A stretch of DNA of 64,000 nt from Sphingosinithalassobacter sp. CS137 (GTDB taxonomy: Bacteria > Pseudomonadota > Alphaproteobacteria > Sphingomonadales > Sphingomonadaceae). The translations under genes and the position numbers were made by a program. The notes beneath the pieces are model-generated. The model ran no database searches. It had not been told where the DNA came from and saw nothing but the letters and a program-made list of their open reading frames with translations. Each line of letters starts with the position of its first letter. Positions within the stretch are counted from its first letter, which is position 1. This document shows positions 55,512 through 64,000 of this stretch, one piece after another. Where the stretch lies: positions 1,704,501-1,768,500 of the forward strand of contig NZ_CP060494.1 in NCBI RefSeq assembly GCF_014334115.1, written 5' to 3'.

Positions 55512-55881
55512 CGTTGCTCTCCTGCTCTCGGCGCTGGCGCCGCTCGGCAGTCGCGCGCGTGGCTTCCTGAACGAAGCAGCCGGTTGCGCCGCCCGGCCCT
55601 ACCGCGGAGCAGCTTCCCACGCCCGTCGCGCCTTCCTGCAAGGCGGACTGCTGGCGCACCGCCCAGCTCTGATTCTCAGGCGTGATTTCGGCCTGCTCGC
55701 GCAATGCCCGCGGAATCCGGTAACGTTCCGTCTCCGGAGCGCGGACGCAGATCGCGTCGCGAGGGCACGGATCCTCTCCGAAAATCGTGACCACGCCATT
55801 GATCGGCGCATCCTGAGCCAGTGCGGGAGCGGCTATCGCCACGCCCGCTGCGGCCAGCGTCATTGCCAGAAGTGTCTTCAC
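55495..55881 (-). CDS. Small exported protein of unknown function
   Basis: A 128-residue protein. A GTG start at 55881 with AAGGAG upstream gives a signal peptide (KTLLAMTLAAAGVAIAAPAL). The mature part has four Cys residues (DPCPRDAICVRAPETERYRI, GSCSAVGPGGATGCF), probably forming disulphides in the periplasm, and a Gln/Arg-rich C-terminus. I do not recognise a family. The last 17 bases overlap the convergent membrane-protein gene. Confidence 0.75.
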   Translation of the reverse strand: MKTLLAMTLAAAGVAIAAPALAQDAPINGVVTIFGEDPCPRDAICVRAPETERYRIPRALREQAEITPENQSWAVRQQSALQEGATGVGSCSAVGPGGATGCFVQEATRATAERRQRREQESNVTLVP

Positions 55882-55916
55882 CTTGGTGACTCCTTCCACG
55901 CCCGAACCCCGGGCGC

Positions 55917-56453
55917 TCAAATATGTTTCGACAGGCCGATCGCCGCGCGACAGCCCAGTCGGATCAGCCCTGCCAGCAACGGATAGGCGGGTGCCGATTC
56001 GGCACCGGCCTCCAGCGCAGCGTCGCGGTGCTCGATCTCTTCGTCGCGAAAGCGGCTCACCGCTTCGCTCAATTCGGAATCGCTTTCCCCCAATTGCTCG
56101 AGCTGAGCGAGGTAATGCCGGTCGATTTCGGTCTCGACCGCAGCGGTGCACGCCATTGCCGCTTCAGGCCCGAGCGCCGCCGTCGAGACGCCGAGCGCAT
56201 ATCCGGCGACATTCCAGAAGGGCTGCAGCGCCGTCGGCCGCACGCCGCGCGCGGCAATCATCGTATCGAAGAAGGCGCGATGCCGCTCTTCCTGATTGGC
56301 CATCCCCGCGATCGCGCGCGAGGTCGGCGTGCGATCGCCCATCACCGCCAGCTGCCCTGCATAGATCCGAGTGGCGCCATATTCGCCCGCCTGATCGACT
56401 CGGATCATCTGGGGCACCGGCTCGCGCCGGTCTCCGGGCTTCCAGCGGCTCAT
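55917..56453 (-). CDS. coq7: Demethoxyubiquinone hydroxylase (COQ7 family)
   Basis: A 178-residue di-iron enzyme that adds the last hydroxyl in ubiquinone synthesis. Iron ligands: Glu in AGEYGATRIYAG, ExxH in EERHRAFF, Glu in VETEIDRHYLAQ, and ExxH in RDEEIEHRDAAL. Length equals typical bacterial COQ7. The ATG at 56453 overlaps the dsbB stop (ATGA). Confidence 0.95.
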   Translation of the reverse strand: MSRWKPGDRREPVPQMIRVDQAGEYGATRIYAGQLAVMGDRTPTSRAIAGMANQEERHRAFFDTMIAARGVRPTALQPFWNVAGYALGVSTAALGPEAAMACTAAVETEIDRHYLAQLEQLGESDSELSEAVSRFRDEEIEHRDAALEAGAESAPAYPLLAGLIRLGCRAAIGLSKHI

Positions 56454-56932
56454 AGCGCGCGCCTTCGCCCGACCAGCGCGAGGATTACAGCTGCACCGCC
56501 GAGCGAGAACAGCGCGTTCCACCCCGCAAGCGACAGGCCGAAGGTCCATTGCGGAGCATCGCAGCGGACCAGCGGCGCACGATTGATCGAATCGAGCAGG
56601 TCGGCACCGCTCAGCTCGGCGCCGGCCTTTGCCGTGCATCCGGTGATGCCCGGCCACCAGCCATATTCGACACCCGCATGAAACACGCCGATCGCTCCAC
56701 TAACGGCAATCAGCGCCGCCGCGATGCAGATAAGCGTGGCGCGCGTGAAGCGATGCTGAACGAAGAATGCCGCCGCCGCGATCGGGATAGCGGCATAATG
56801 CGGCCAGCGCTGCCAGTGGCACATTTCGCACGGATAGAGCCCGCCCAGATATTGCGACCCGAGCGCTCCGGCGAGCAGGCCGAGCGGCAGCAGCAGCGCG
56901 ATCCGGCGCGCGAGAAGAATGTCTCTGCTCAT
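56450..56932 (-). CDS. dsbB: Disulfide bond formation protein B
   Basis: A 160-residue, four-helix membrane enzyme that passes electrons from DsbA to quinone. The first redox pair is CEMC in LYPCEMCHWQRWPHY; the second is the Cys pair in GITGCTAKAG and PLVRCDAP on the second periplasmic loop. The quinone-site Arg follows the CEMC motif (WQRW). Overlaps coq7 and sits 12 bases downstream of ctpA, so one transcript is likely. Confidence 0.94.
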   Translation of the reverse strand: MSRDILLARRIALLLPLGLLAGALGSQYLGGLYPCEMCHWQRWPHYAAIPIAAAAFFVQHRFTRATLICIAAALIAVSGAIGVFHAGVEYGWWPGITGCTAKAGAELSGADLLDSINRAPLVRCDAPQWTFGLSLAGWNALFSLGGAAVILALVGRRRAL

Positions 56933-56943
56933 CGGCCTCCGGC

Positions 56944-58293
56944 TCAGCGCCCGCCCTGCGGCGCCGCCGGCGAGCCGGCCATGCGCGGCCGATCATCCAG
57001 CCGCGCGATCGTCTGCAGCGCATAGTGGAGCTGGAAATCCTCGATGCCCTGCTCCTCCAGCTCTTCCGCCGTCGCGGAGAAGCGGGGATCGGTTTCGGTG
57101 TCCTCCTCGAGCACTGCGTCGTCGGTTTCGATCTCGTTGATCAGGTGGCGGCGCAGATCCGCCTCGCGAAACACCGGCCGCGTCGCCCGATCGGGATCGG
57201 AAAGCTGCGGCACGGCGATATCCGGCTCGATGCCGCCTTCCTGCACCGAACGGCCCGACGGAGTATAGTAGCGCGCGGTGGTGAGCCGTAGCGCCGTCGT
57301 CGGGCCCAGCTGGATCAGCGTCTGCACCGATCCCTTGCCGAAGCTGCGGTCGCCCATCACCAGCCCGCGGTGATGATCCTGCAGCGCGCCGGCGACGATT
57401 TCCGAGGCCGAAGCCGATCCGGCATCGACCAGCACCACGATCGGCAAGCCGCGGGTAAGATCGCCAGGAACCGCCGATTCCGCATAATAGCGTTCGATGT
57501 CGGCACGGTCGCGTCCGCGCTGGGAGACGATCTCGCCGTGCGAAAGGAACACGTCGCTCACTTCGATCGCCTGGCTCAGCAATCCGCCGCCGTTGTTGCG
57601 CAGATCGACGATATAGCCGAGCGGCGGACGCCCCAGCGATTGCTCGATCGCGCGAATTGCCGCGCGCGTGTCGGCGCCGGTGCTCTGCGAGAAGGTGTTG
57701 ATGTTGATGATGCCGACGCCGTCGCGCACTTCCCACTTCACCGGCTTCTGCACGATCACTTCGCGCGTGAGCGTCACTTCGATCGGCGCATCGGCGCCCG
57801 GCCGCACGAGCGACAGCGTGATGTCCGTTCCCGGCGGTCCGCGCATCTGTTCGATCGCCTCGTCGAGCGAGCCCCCGTAGATCAGCTTGCCGTCAAGATG
57901 AGTGATATAGTCGCCCGCCTTGATGCCGGCACGATCTGCGGGCGTATCCTCGGTCGGCGCCACGACCTTGACCGCCCCGTCCTCCATCGTGACGACAAGG
58001 CCGAGGCCGCCATATTCGCCTTCGGTCTGGATCCGGAGATTGTCGAAATCGAGTTCGTCGACGAACGAGCTGTGCGGATCGAGCGCCGAAAGCATGCCCC
58101 GGATCGCGCCCTTGATCAGCGTTTCGTCCTCCACCTGATCGACATAGTTCGCTTTCACGCGATTGAAGATGTCCATGAACAGGTCGAGCTCGCGATAGCT
58201 GTTGCTCTCAACATTCGCCATCGCGCTTGTCGCGACGGGCACGAGCGCGAGCGCGCTGACGGCAGCAGTGACCTGAAGGAGCGGACGGTACAT
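56944..58293 (-). CDS. ctpA: C-terminal processing peptidase, S41 family (CtpA)
   Basis: A 449-residue periplasmic serine protease. A signal-like N-terminus (MYRPLLQVTAAVSALALVPV) is followed by a PDZ domain at about residues 90-170 (GGLGLVVTMEDGAVKVV, DRAGIKAGDYITHLDG) and the S41 core: RNNGGGLLSQAIEVSDVF, the Ser of DAGSASASEIVAGAL at about residue 294, and the Lys of GDRSFGKGSVQT at about 316. It trims C-termini of envelope proteins or cuts peptidoglycan hydrolases. The start at 58293 gives the signal sequence; longer frames do not. Confidence 0.94.
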   Translation of the reverse strand: MYRPLLQVTAAVSALALVPVATSAMANVESNSYRELDLFMDIFNRVKANYVDQVEDETLIKGAIRGMLSALDPHSSFVDELDFDNLRIQTEGEYGGLGLVVTMEDGAVKVVAPTEDTPADRAGIKAGDYITHLDGKLIYGGSLDEAIEQMRGPPGTDITLSLVRPGADAPIEVTLTREVIVQKPVKWEVRDGVGIININTFSQSTGADTRAAIRAIEQSLGRPPLGYIVDLRNNGGGLLSQAIEVSDVFLSHGEIVSQRGRDRADIERYYAESAVPGDLTRGLPIVVLVDAGSASASEIVAGALQDHHRGLVMGDRSFGKGSVQTLIQLGPTTALRLTTARYYTPSGRSVQEGGIEPDIAVPQLSDPDRATRPVFREADLRRHLINEIETDDAVLEEDTETDPRFSATAEELEEQGIEDFQLHYALQTIARLDDRPRMAGSPAAPQGGR

Positions 58294-58384
58294 CGGATAC
58301 TCTCGGAGACGGGAAGGTTCCGCTTGAAGATAGGCTATTTGCCGGCCGGAGCAAAGCGGCGGCATCTCTCTAGGCGCGGCGCCT

Positions 58385-59590
58385 TCAGTCGAGCAGCGCA
58401 GTGATGTCCATCGGCTGGCCGCGGCGGCGCAGCTCCACCGTGACGGTCGGCGATTCGGCGTCGGCTGCGCGCGCGATTCGGGCGCCTTGGGCGATTGTGT
58501 CGCCTGCATCGACACCGATCTCGGCAACTCCCGTCAACAGCGAGGTCCATCCTTGGCCATGGTCGATGATGATCACACCCCGATAGCCGCGAAACGGATC
58601 GGCATAGACGACGCGGCCAGCGGCCGGCGCGACCACTTCCGCGCCTTTCCACGACGCGATGGTGAGGCCGCGCGCACGCACGCCGGTCGCCGAGACTTCG
58701 CCCAGGCCGCGAACGACTTGACCGGCGACGGGCAGACGATAGGGCGCTGCGCGCCCCGAACCGCCAGCGAACGCCTGGCCGTCGCCTTCGCTTTCTCCGG
58801 AGCGCGGGCGCGGCAACGGGCCGGGTAGCGTTTCCAGATCGCTGCGCACTTCGCCCGCCGTTTCCATCTCTTCCATCTGGTCGACGATGTCGCGCGCGCG
58901 CTCGCCCAGGGCGATGGCGCGATCGGATTCGATCAGCGCGGTCCGATCGAGCTGGCGCGACCGCAAGCGATGCTGCGCTTCCATCCGGACAAGGCCCAGC
59001 CGCTCGGCCTCGAGCCGCTCGCGGCTCTCGCGCAGGGTGCGCACCGCGGCCTCTGCATTGGACCGCAGCGACCGGATGCGCTCCAGTTCGGCCCGCACGT
59101 CCGCGGTGCGCGCCTCGACTACCGGAAGCGTCGTGCCGAGCACTGCGCGCACATGAACGATATCCTCGGTAGATCCGGGCTGCACCAGCCCCAGCGCCGG
59201 CGGCCGCCGCGCGAGCGACTGAAGGGCGGCGACCAGCCGCAAAATCGCTCCCTGCCGCTCGGCCAGTCGGGTGCGCTGCGAATCGAGCAGCCGATCCACG
59301 ATCGCGATCCGCGCGCGCGCGGCCAGGATGTCGGCCTCGGCGGCCTGGATTCGCGCCGCCGCCGCGGCTTCGCGGGCGCGCGCCTGCGCGGCATCGTCGC
59401 GCGCGGCGGCGGCGGCGCGCTCGAGATCCTGTGACCGTTGCTGCGCGGCACGCGAGGCATCGCGGGCCGCACGCAGCCGATCCTGCTGCTGATCGATGCT
59501 CGGCGTTTGCGCGCGCACCAGCGTGCCGCCGGCCAGCATCGCCAGCAGGGCCACCGCGAGGAAGGAGCTGCGCACCGGACCCATCTTCAA
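58385..59590 (-). CDS. envC: EnvC-like murein hydrolase activator (degenerate LytM domain)
   Basis: A 401-residue periplasmic protein with a signal peptide (SSFLAVALLAMLAGGTLVRA), long coiled coils at about residues 30-250 rich in Ala/Arg/Glu, and a C-terminal LytM domain (RGLTIASWKGAEVVAPAAGR, VIIIDHGQGWTSLLTGV). The zinc-binding HxGxD and HxH residues of active LytM enzymes are missing, as in EnvC, which activates amidases at the division site instead of cutting peptidoglycan. The start overlaps the rlmH stop (ATGA). Confidence 0.92.
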   Translation of the reverse strand: MKMGPVRSSFLAVALLAMLAGGTLVRAQTPSIDQQQDRLRAARDASRAAQQRSQDLERAAAAARDDAAQARAREAAAAARIQAAEADILAARARIAIVDRLLDSQRTRLAERQGAILRLVAALQSLARRPPALGLVQPGSTEDIVHVRAVLGTTLPVVEARTADVRAELERIRSLRSNAEAAVRTLRESRERLEAERLGLVRMEAQHRLRSRQLDRTALIESDRAIALGERARDIVDQMEEMETAGEVRSDLETLPGPLPRPRSGESEGDGQAFAGGSGRAAPYRLPVAGQVVRGLGEVSATGVRARGLTIASWKGAEVVAPAAGRVVYADPFRGYRGVIIIDHGQGWTSLLTGVAEIGVDAGDTIAQGARIARAADAESPTVTVELRRRGQPMDITALLD

Positions 59591-60009
59591 CCTTCGCGAT
59601 GATAGGGATGGTTGGCGAGGATGCTAACCGAGCGCCATAATTGCTCGGCGAGCATCGCGCGGGCCAGCAGGTGCGGCCAGGTGGCCGGTCCGAAGGCCAG
59701 CAGCAGGTCCGCCTCGGCACGCGCGCTGTCGTCGAAGCCGTCGGCGGCACCGATCTGGAAGCGCGCTTCGCGAATGCCATCGTCGCGCCAGGCGCTCAAC
59801 CGCTCGGCCAGCACGCGTGAGGGCAGGCTCTCGCCGGTCTCGTCGAGCAGGACGCGCCGAGTGGCGCTCTCCAGCGCCGGCATGCGCCCGCCCGTGTCGG
59901 GCAGTTCGGTCACTTTGACCGGCCAGGTGATCCGCTTGAGATAGCGATCGACGAGCTCCGCTTCGGGCCCTCGGCCGATCCGGCCGCGTGCGACGATGTG
60001 AAGCAGCAT
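59587..60009 (-). CDS. rlmH: 23S rRNA (pseudouridine(1915)-N(3))-methyltransferase
   Basis: A 140-residue SPOUT methyltransferase that modifies helix 69 of the large ribosomal subunit. LLHIVARGRIGRGPEAELVD and YLKRITWPVKVTELPD start the protein, and the C-terminal knot LARAMLAEQLWRSVSILANH, PYHREG is diagnostic. Length is slightly below the usual 155. It follows rsfS by 13 bases. Confidence 0.94.
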   Translation of the reverse strand: MLLHIVARGRIGRGPEAELVDRYLKRITWPVKVTELPDTGGRMPALESATRRVLLDETGESLPSRVLAERLSAWRDDGIREARFQIGAADGFDDSARAEADLLLAFGPATWPHLLARAMLAEQLWRSVSILANHPYHREG

Positions 60010-60022
60010 CGCGTATGCGAAG

Positions 60023-60409
60023 TCAGGCCTGTCCGGCGGGCGGCGCGTCGCCGAACGCCCACATGCGCTCGAGATTGTAGAAGCTGCGTACTTCCGGGCG
60101 GAAGAGGTGGACGATCACGTCGCCCGCGTCGATCAGCACCCAATCCGCGGTGGGCAGCCCTTCGACTCGAGCCGAACGCCCGAATTCCGCCTTGATCTTC
60201 TCGGCGAGCTTCGCCGCCATCGAAGCGACCTGGCGTGTCGACCTGCCCGAGGCGACGACCATATAGTCGGCGATGCTGCTCTTGCCCGCGAGCGGGATCG
60301 AGACGGTCTCCACGGCCTGGTCGTCGTCGAGCGACGCCAAAACGAGCCGATGCAACGCCTCGACACCATCGGTATCGGGCGAACGAAGCACGGTAGGAGA
60401 TGTGGCCAA
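60023..60409 (-). CDS. rsfS: Ribosome silencing factor
   Basis: A 128-residue RsfS/Iojap protein that keeps ribosomal subunits apart in poor growth. Conserved segments: KSSIADYMVVASGRSTRQV, EGLPTADWVLIDAGDVIVH and FRPEVRSFYNLERMW. The order nadD-rsfS-rlmH is normal. Confidence 0.95.
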   Translation of the reverse strand: MATSPTVLRSPDTDGVEALHRLVLASLDDDQAVETVSIPLAGKSSIADYMVVASGRSTRQVASMAAKLAEKIKAEFGRSARVEGLPTADWVLIDAGDVIVHLFRPEVRSFYNLERMWAFGDAPPAGQA

Positions 60410-60417
60410 GGGAACTC

Positions 60418-61044
60418 CTAGAGTTTCTCAGAGTCGGTGCCGGGTTTTCGGGACGGCAGAAACTGCCGGTGCCAGGCGGGATCGGCAGCCCGAAGGCGTG
60501 TTGCCGATGTAGGGTCGGGGCGGAAGCGCAACAGCACGAGTGCCGGCAATCTCCAACGCGTCCAGTTCTTCGCCTGGCCTGCGGGCCGCACAAAGCGCCG
60601 CAGCCAACTCATCGCAGGACTTGCGTGAGCGTTTGCATCATACCCCGGCCGCGAGATTACCGCAATCGGAACCTGTCGCGCGATTTGGCGCCAGCCGCGC
60701 CAGCGGTGGAAACCCTCCAGATTGTCCGCTCCCATCAGCCAGATGAAGCGATGCCGGGGATAGAGGCGGGGCAGTTTTGTGAGCGTATCGACGGTGTAGC
60801 GCGTGCCGAGTCGCTTCTCCACCGCGGACACTCGGATCGGCGCGTGCTTCGCCATCTTCCGCGCCGACGCCAGTCGTGCGGCAAAGGGGGCCATGTCGTC
60901 GCGATCTTCCTTGAGCGGATTGCCGGGCGAGACGAGCCACCATATTTCGTCGAGCCCGAGCGCCCGCATCGCCTGGAGCGACACATAGCGATGGCCCGAA
61001 TGCGCGGGGTTGAACGAGCCGCCGAGCAGCCCCACGCGCTTCAT
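60418..61044 (-). CDS. nadD: Nicotinate-nucleotide adenylyltransferase
   Basis: A 208-residue enzyme of NAD synthesis. GLLGGSFNPAHSGHRYVSLQ holds the nucleotidyl-transferase GxFNPxHxGH motif, followed by WWLVSPGNPLKE, RYTVDTLTKLPRLYP and FIWLMGADNLEGFHRWRGW. The start at 61044 gives MKRVGLLGGSF, the normal N-terminus. Eight bases separate it from rsfS. Confidence 0.95.
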   Translation of the reverse strand: MKRVGLLGGSFNPAHSGHRYVSLQAMRALGLDEIWWLVSPGNPLKEDRDDMAPFAARLASARKMAKHAPIRVSAVEKRLGTRYTVDTLTKLPRLYPRHRFIWLMGADNLEGFHRWRGWRQIARQVPIAVISRPGYDANAHASPAMSWLRRFVRPAGQAKNWTRWRLPALVLLRFRPDPTSATRLRAADPAWHRQFLPSRKPGTDSEKL

Positions 61045-61069
61045 GCCGTCAGCGTCCGCGCGTCGGCAG

Positions 61070-62107
61070 TCACTCGTCGGGCTGTCCCGCCTGCGCGAGC
61101 TTCGTGCGATACTCGCTTTGCCGCGCCAGCATCCAACCGGGATATTCACGCGGCAGCGCGCTTGCTTCGGCGAGCGACGCCAGTTCGGCCTCGCTCAGCC
61201 GAACATCGACTGCGGCAAGATTGTCCTGGAGCTGATCGACGCGCTTCGCGCCCACAATAACGCTCATCACCGCATCCTGATGCAGCAGCCATGCGAGCGC
61301 GATCTGCGCCATCGAGATGCCATGCCGATCCGCGATCGGAGCCATTGCATCGAGCACCCGCTCGCCGCGTTCGGCGTCGACCGGCGGGAAATCGAAATTG
61401 GCGCGACGCCCGTCTTCTCCGCCGCTGCGATACTTGCCGGTGAGATAGCCGCCCGCCAGCGGGCTCCACACCATCAGTCCCATTCCTTCGGACTGGAGCA
61501 TCGGCACCAGCTCGCGCTCCAGGTCCCGCCCGGCGAGCGTGTAATAGGCCTGAAGCGTTTCGAACCGACCGATCCCGAGCCGTTCGGAAATCCCGAGCGC
61601 CTTCGCGATCTGCCATGCCGCCCAGTTGGACACACCGATATAACGGACATGGCCATGCTGAACGAGCGTCTCGAGCGCGCGCAGCGTCTCCTCGATCGGT
61701 GTCGCGGGATCCCAGCCATGGATCTGATAGAGGTCGATATGGTCGACGCCGAGGCGCTTCAGGCTGGCATGCGCCTGATCGAGGATATGCCCGCGCGAGG
61801 CGCCGCGATCATTGACGCCCTCCCCCATCGGCCCGAGCACCTTGGTGGCGATGACCACGTCCTCGCGGCGCGTGCCGAGGTTTCGCAGCGCCTGCCCGAC
61901 GATCTCCTCCGATCGGCCCTCTGAATAGACGTTCGCCGTGTCGATGAAGTTGACTCCGGCCTCGAGCGCAGTGCGGACGAGCGCATCGGCTTCGTCCTGC
62001 TGCACCTGCCCAACCGCCTTGAACATTCCCTTGCCGCCAAAGGTCATCGCGCCGAGACAGAGCTCGGACACGAACAGGCCGCTATTTCCGAGGCGCTTGT
62101 ACCGCAT
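61070..62107 (-). CDS. Aldo/keto reductase
   Basis: A 345-residue TIM-barrel NADP(H)-dependent oxidoreductase. FIDTANVYSEGRSEEIVGQA holds the Asp-Tyr pair of the catalytic tetrad, DVVIATKVLG the Lys, and DLYQIHGWDPATPIE the His. The group resembles YajO/PdxI-like reductases; the substrate is unknown. It lies between proA and nadD, genes that are commonly adjacent, with spacers of only 25 and 26 bases. Confidence 0.92.
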   Translation of the reverse strand: MRYKRLGNSGLFVSELCLGAMTFGGKGMFKAVGQVQQDEADALVRTALEAGVNFIDTANVYSEGRSEEIVGQALRNLGTRREDVVIATKVLGPMGEGVNDRGASRGHILDQAHASLKRLGVDHIDLYQIHGWDPATPIEETLRALETLVQHGHVRYIGVSNWAAWQIAKALGISERLGIGRFETLQAYYTLAGRDLERELVPMLQSEGMGLMVWSPLAGGYLTGKYRSGGEDGRRANFDFPPVDAERGERVLDAMAPIADRHGISMAQIALAWLLHQDAVMSVIVGAKRVDQLQDNLAAVDVRLSEAELASLAEASALPREYPGWMLARQSEYRTKLAQAGQPDE

Positions 62108-62133
62108 TGCCGTTCCTCAGCGTTGGAGTGGCG

Positions 62134-63405
62134 TCACGGACGCGTCTGGCCGGTTCCGTGGACGATCCATTTGTAGGTCGTGAGCCCTTCGAGTGCGACC
62201 GGCCCACGCGCATGCAGCCGCCCGGTCGAAATGCCGATCTCCGCGCCAAGGCCGAATTCGCCGCCATCGGCGAACTGCGACGAGGCGTTCCACATCACGA
62301 TCGCGCTGTCGACTCCGTTCAGGAACTTCTCGGCGGTCGCGGCATCCTCGGTCACGATCGCGTCGGTGTGATGCGAGCTGTGCCGCGCGATATGCTCCAT
62401 CGCGCCGTCGACGCCATCGACTCGCTTCACCGCGAGCACTGCGTCGAGATATTCCGTGTCCCAATCCTCGTCCGTCGCCGGCTCGACATGTGCGTCCAGC
62501 GCCTGGGCATCGGCATCGCCGCGCAGCGCGCAGCCCGCTTCGACGAGCGCCGAAAGGATCGGCTTGGGATCGGCGAACTTCCTGTCGATCAGCAGCGTCT
62601 CCATCGCCCCGCAGATGCCGGTGCGGCGCATCTTCGCGTTGACTGCGATCTCCTTCGCCATCGCCGGATCGGCCTTGGCGTCGACATAGGTGTGGTTCAT
62701 GCCGTCGAGATGCGCGAGCACCGGAACGCGGGCGTCCTGCTGGACCCGCGCCACCAGCGACTTGCCGCCGCGCGGCACGATCAGATCGATCACGCCGTCC
62801 GCCTTGAGCATCGCGCCCACCGCGGCGCGATCCTGCGTCGGCACGAGCTGGACGGCGTCGCCCGGCACGCCGGCGGCCTCCAGCCCTTCCGCCATTGCCT
62901 CGCGGATCGCGCGATTGCTGTGCACCGCTTCCGATCCGCCGCGCAGAACCGCCGCGTTGCCCGACATCACGCACAAGGCGCCGGCATCGGCGGTGACGTT
63001 GGGGCGGCTTTCGTAGATGATGCCGATGACGCCGATCGGCACGCGCACCCGGCGCAGCACCAGCCCGTTCGGTCGCTTGTCCTCGCTGATGACGCCACCG
63101 ACCGGATCGTCGAGCCCGGCAATCGCCTCGACTCCGGCAACCATGCCCTCGAACCGCTTCGGATCGAGCTTCAGCCGGTCGAGCAGCGCGCCGGACAAGC
63201 CGCGCGCCTCGGCCGCCTTCATGTCTTCCGCGTTGGCTTCGAGGATTTCCGCTTCCGCGGCGCGGAGCGCCCTGGCCGCACTGCGCAGCGCAGCGGCCTT
63301 GGCCGCACTGTCCATCTGCGCGAGCCGGTTCGAAGCGGCGCGGGCGCGCGCGCCCAGTTCCGCGATCAGCGTTTCGGGGTTCGTTTCGGTCAGCGTATCG
63401 GTCAT
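62134..63405 (-). CDS. proA: Glutamate-5-semialdehyde dehydrogenase
   Basis: A 423-residue enzyme reducing glutamyl phosphate to the semialdehyde in proline synthesis. [40 protein letters not shown] and [15 protein letters not shown] (catalytic Cys in GICGAMET) are diagnostic, as are [17 protein letters not shown] and [19 protein letters not shown]. Full length. proB is not in the window. Confidence 0.96.
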   Translation of the reverse strand: MTDTLTETNPETLIAELGARARAASNRLAQMDSAAKAAALRSAARALRAAEAEILEANAEDMKAAEARGLSGALLDRLKLDPKRFEGMVAGVEAIAGLDDPVGGVISEDKRPNGLVLRRVRVPIGVIGIIYESRPNVTADAGALCVMSGNAAVLRGGSEAVHSNRAIREAMAEGLEAAGVPGDAVQLVPTQDRAAVGAMLKADGVIDLIVPRGGKSLVARVQQDARVPVLAHLDGMNHTYVDAKADPAMAKEIAVNAKMRRTGICGAMETLLIDRKFADPKPILSALVEAGCALRGDADAQALDAHVEPATDEDWDTEYLDAVLAVKRVDGVDGAMEHIARHSSHHTDAIVTEDAATAEKFLNGVDSAIVMWNASSQFADGGEFGLGAEIGISTGRLHARGPVALEGLTTYKWIVHGTGQTRP

Positions 63406-63489
63406 GGCCTTCTATCTGGTGTTCGAGGCGGCGGGGTCAACCGTGCGAAGCATCTCGTCTGCCGAGCCGGTTGCTGGTAGGAACGCGCC

Positions 63490-64000
63490 ATGGGGGAATT
63501 CGACGCAGCCGGAGAGATCGTAACGGGCGGGCTGATCGCGCGCGCGATCGAGCCTGGTACCGACGCGGGCGGTGCACACGGCGACGTCTGCCTCAACTGC
63601 GGCACGGCGCTGATCGGGCCGCATTGCCACCGCTGCGGGCAGGAAGCGCATGTCCATCGCACGATCGGCGCCGTCTGGCACGAGATCCTGCACGGCGTGG
63701 TCCATTTCGAGGGCAAGCTCTGGCGCACGCTGCCGCTGCTCGCGTGGCGGCCCGGCGAGTTGACTCGGCGCTATATCGAAGGCGAGCGCCGGCGCTTCGT
63801 GTCGCCCATGGCGCTGTTCCTGTTTTCTGTCTTCACCATGTTCGCCGTCTTCCAGATCACCGGCACCACCACGCCTCCGGATTTCAAGACCGATGCGCAG
63901 GTGCTTTCTGGCTTTCAGAACGCCGCGGAGAACATGCGCGAGACGCGGCGTTCGGTAGCGGAGCGCCGCGAGGAGCTGTCCGCAGACGATCCGGAGCGCG
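63490..64000 (+). CDS. DUF3667 domain protein, 3' end outside the window
   Basis: 170 residues are visible and the frame stays open to base 64000. A zinc-ribbon-like motif CLNCGTALIGPHCHRCGQ lies at residues 34-51, followed by DUF3667 features (TIGAVWHEILHGVVHFEGKL, ELTRRYIEGERRRFVSPMAL) and a membrane helix (FLFSVFTMFAVFQITG). The function of the family is unknown. It is divergent from proA with an 84-base gap. Confidence 0.85.
   Translation, partial: MGEFDAAGEIVTGGLIARAIEPGTDAGGAHGDVCLNCGTALIGPHCHRCGQEAHVHRTIGAVWHEILHGVVHFEGKLWRTLPLLAWRPGELTRRYIEGERRRFVSPMALFLFSVFTMFAVFQITGTTTPPDFKTDAQVLSGFQNAAENMRETRRSVAERREELSADDPER

Noticed and set aside
58385..59590. EnvC-like protein as an active LytM endopeptidase
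   Set aside because: The zinc ligands of HxGxD and HxH are absent, so an activator role fits better.

Overview
The window is high-GC DNA that reads like the chromosome of an alphaproteobacterium of the Sphingomonas group. The evidence is a large TonB-dependent receptor, an MCE lipid transporter with the MlaE-MlaF-MlaD-lipoprotein layout, Coq7-type ubiquinone hydroxylase, and the tail order ctpA-envC-rlmH-rsfS-nadD-proA. This is inferred from gene content; no 16S gene is present. I find no insertion sequence, phage, CRISPR array or integrase. Almost every base is coding, and many genes overlap by the 4-base ATGA junction.

Layout. 1-12.5 kb: envelope and stress genes (two GlsB/YeaQ-type membrane proteins around a SIMPL protein, an RND efflux pair, a DUF445 protein, a HAD-IB hydrolase, a four-gene MCE lipid transporter and a cyclophilin). 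12.6-21.3 kb: tRNA-Ser(GGA), an alcohol dehydrogenase, an overlapping operon (acyl-CoA synthetase/GNAT fusion, quinone reductase, L,D-transpeptidase) and a P-type cation ATPase. 21.4-45.2 kb: a 24-kb L-arabinan/L-arabinose locus. 45.4-55.5 kb: a DJ-1/PfpI protein and P450 pair, then a minus-strand run with UdgX, hemerythrin, a membrane protein, a di-heme cytochrome, a beta-helix protein and a radical-SAM DNA-repair protein, then a multi-spanning membrane protein on the plus strand. 55.5-64 kb: conserved housekeeping genes (coq7, dsbB, ctpA, envC, rlmH, rsfS, nadD, an aldo/keto reductase, proA) and the start of a DUF3667 protein.

The arabinose locus is the main accessory system and looks complete. 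A TonB receptor and a lipoprotein GH43 arabinanase would act at the outer membrane. An exported GH51 and a Tat-exported GH127 would trim alpha- and beta-linked arabinofuranose in the periplasm. A CUT1-type ABC importer and a FucP-type MFS permease would bring oligosaccharides and free sugar into the cytoplasm, where a second GH51 finishes hydrolysis. An aldose 1-epimerase, a Gfo/Idh 1-dehydrogenase, an SMP-30 lactonase, an IlvD/Edd dehydratase, an FAH-fold AraD1 protein and a semialdehyde dehydrogenase would then oxidise L-arabinose to 2-oxoglutarate without phosphorylation. A FadR-type GntR regulator closes the ABC operon. A shared motif with core CTCAGACA occurs five times in this window, always in front of the locus's transcription units, and is its likely operator. 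Several genes of the locus start with TTG.

The second region of interest is the UdgX/radical-SAM pair. Both partners of a known but poorly understood DNA-repair association are here, on the same strand, but separated by four unrelated genes.
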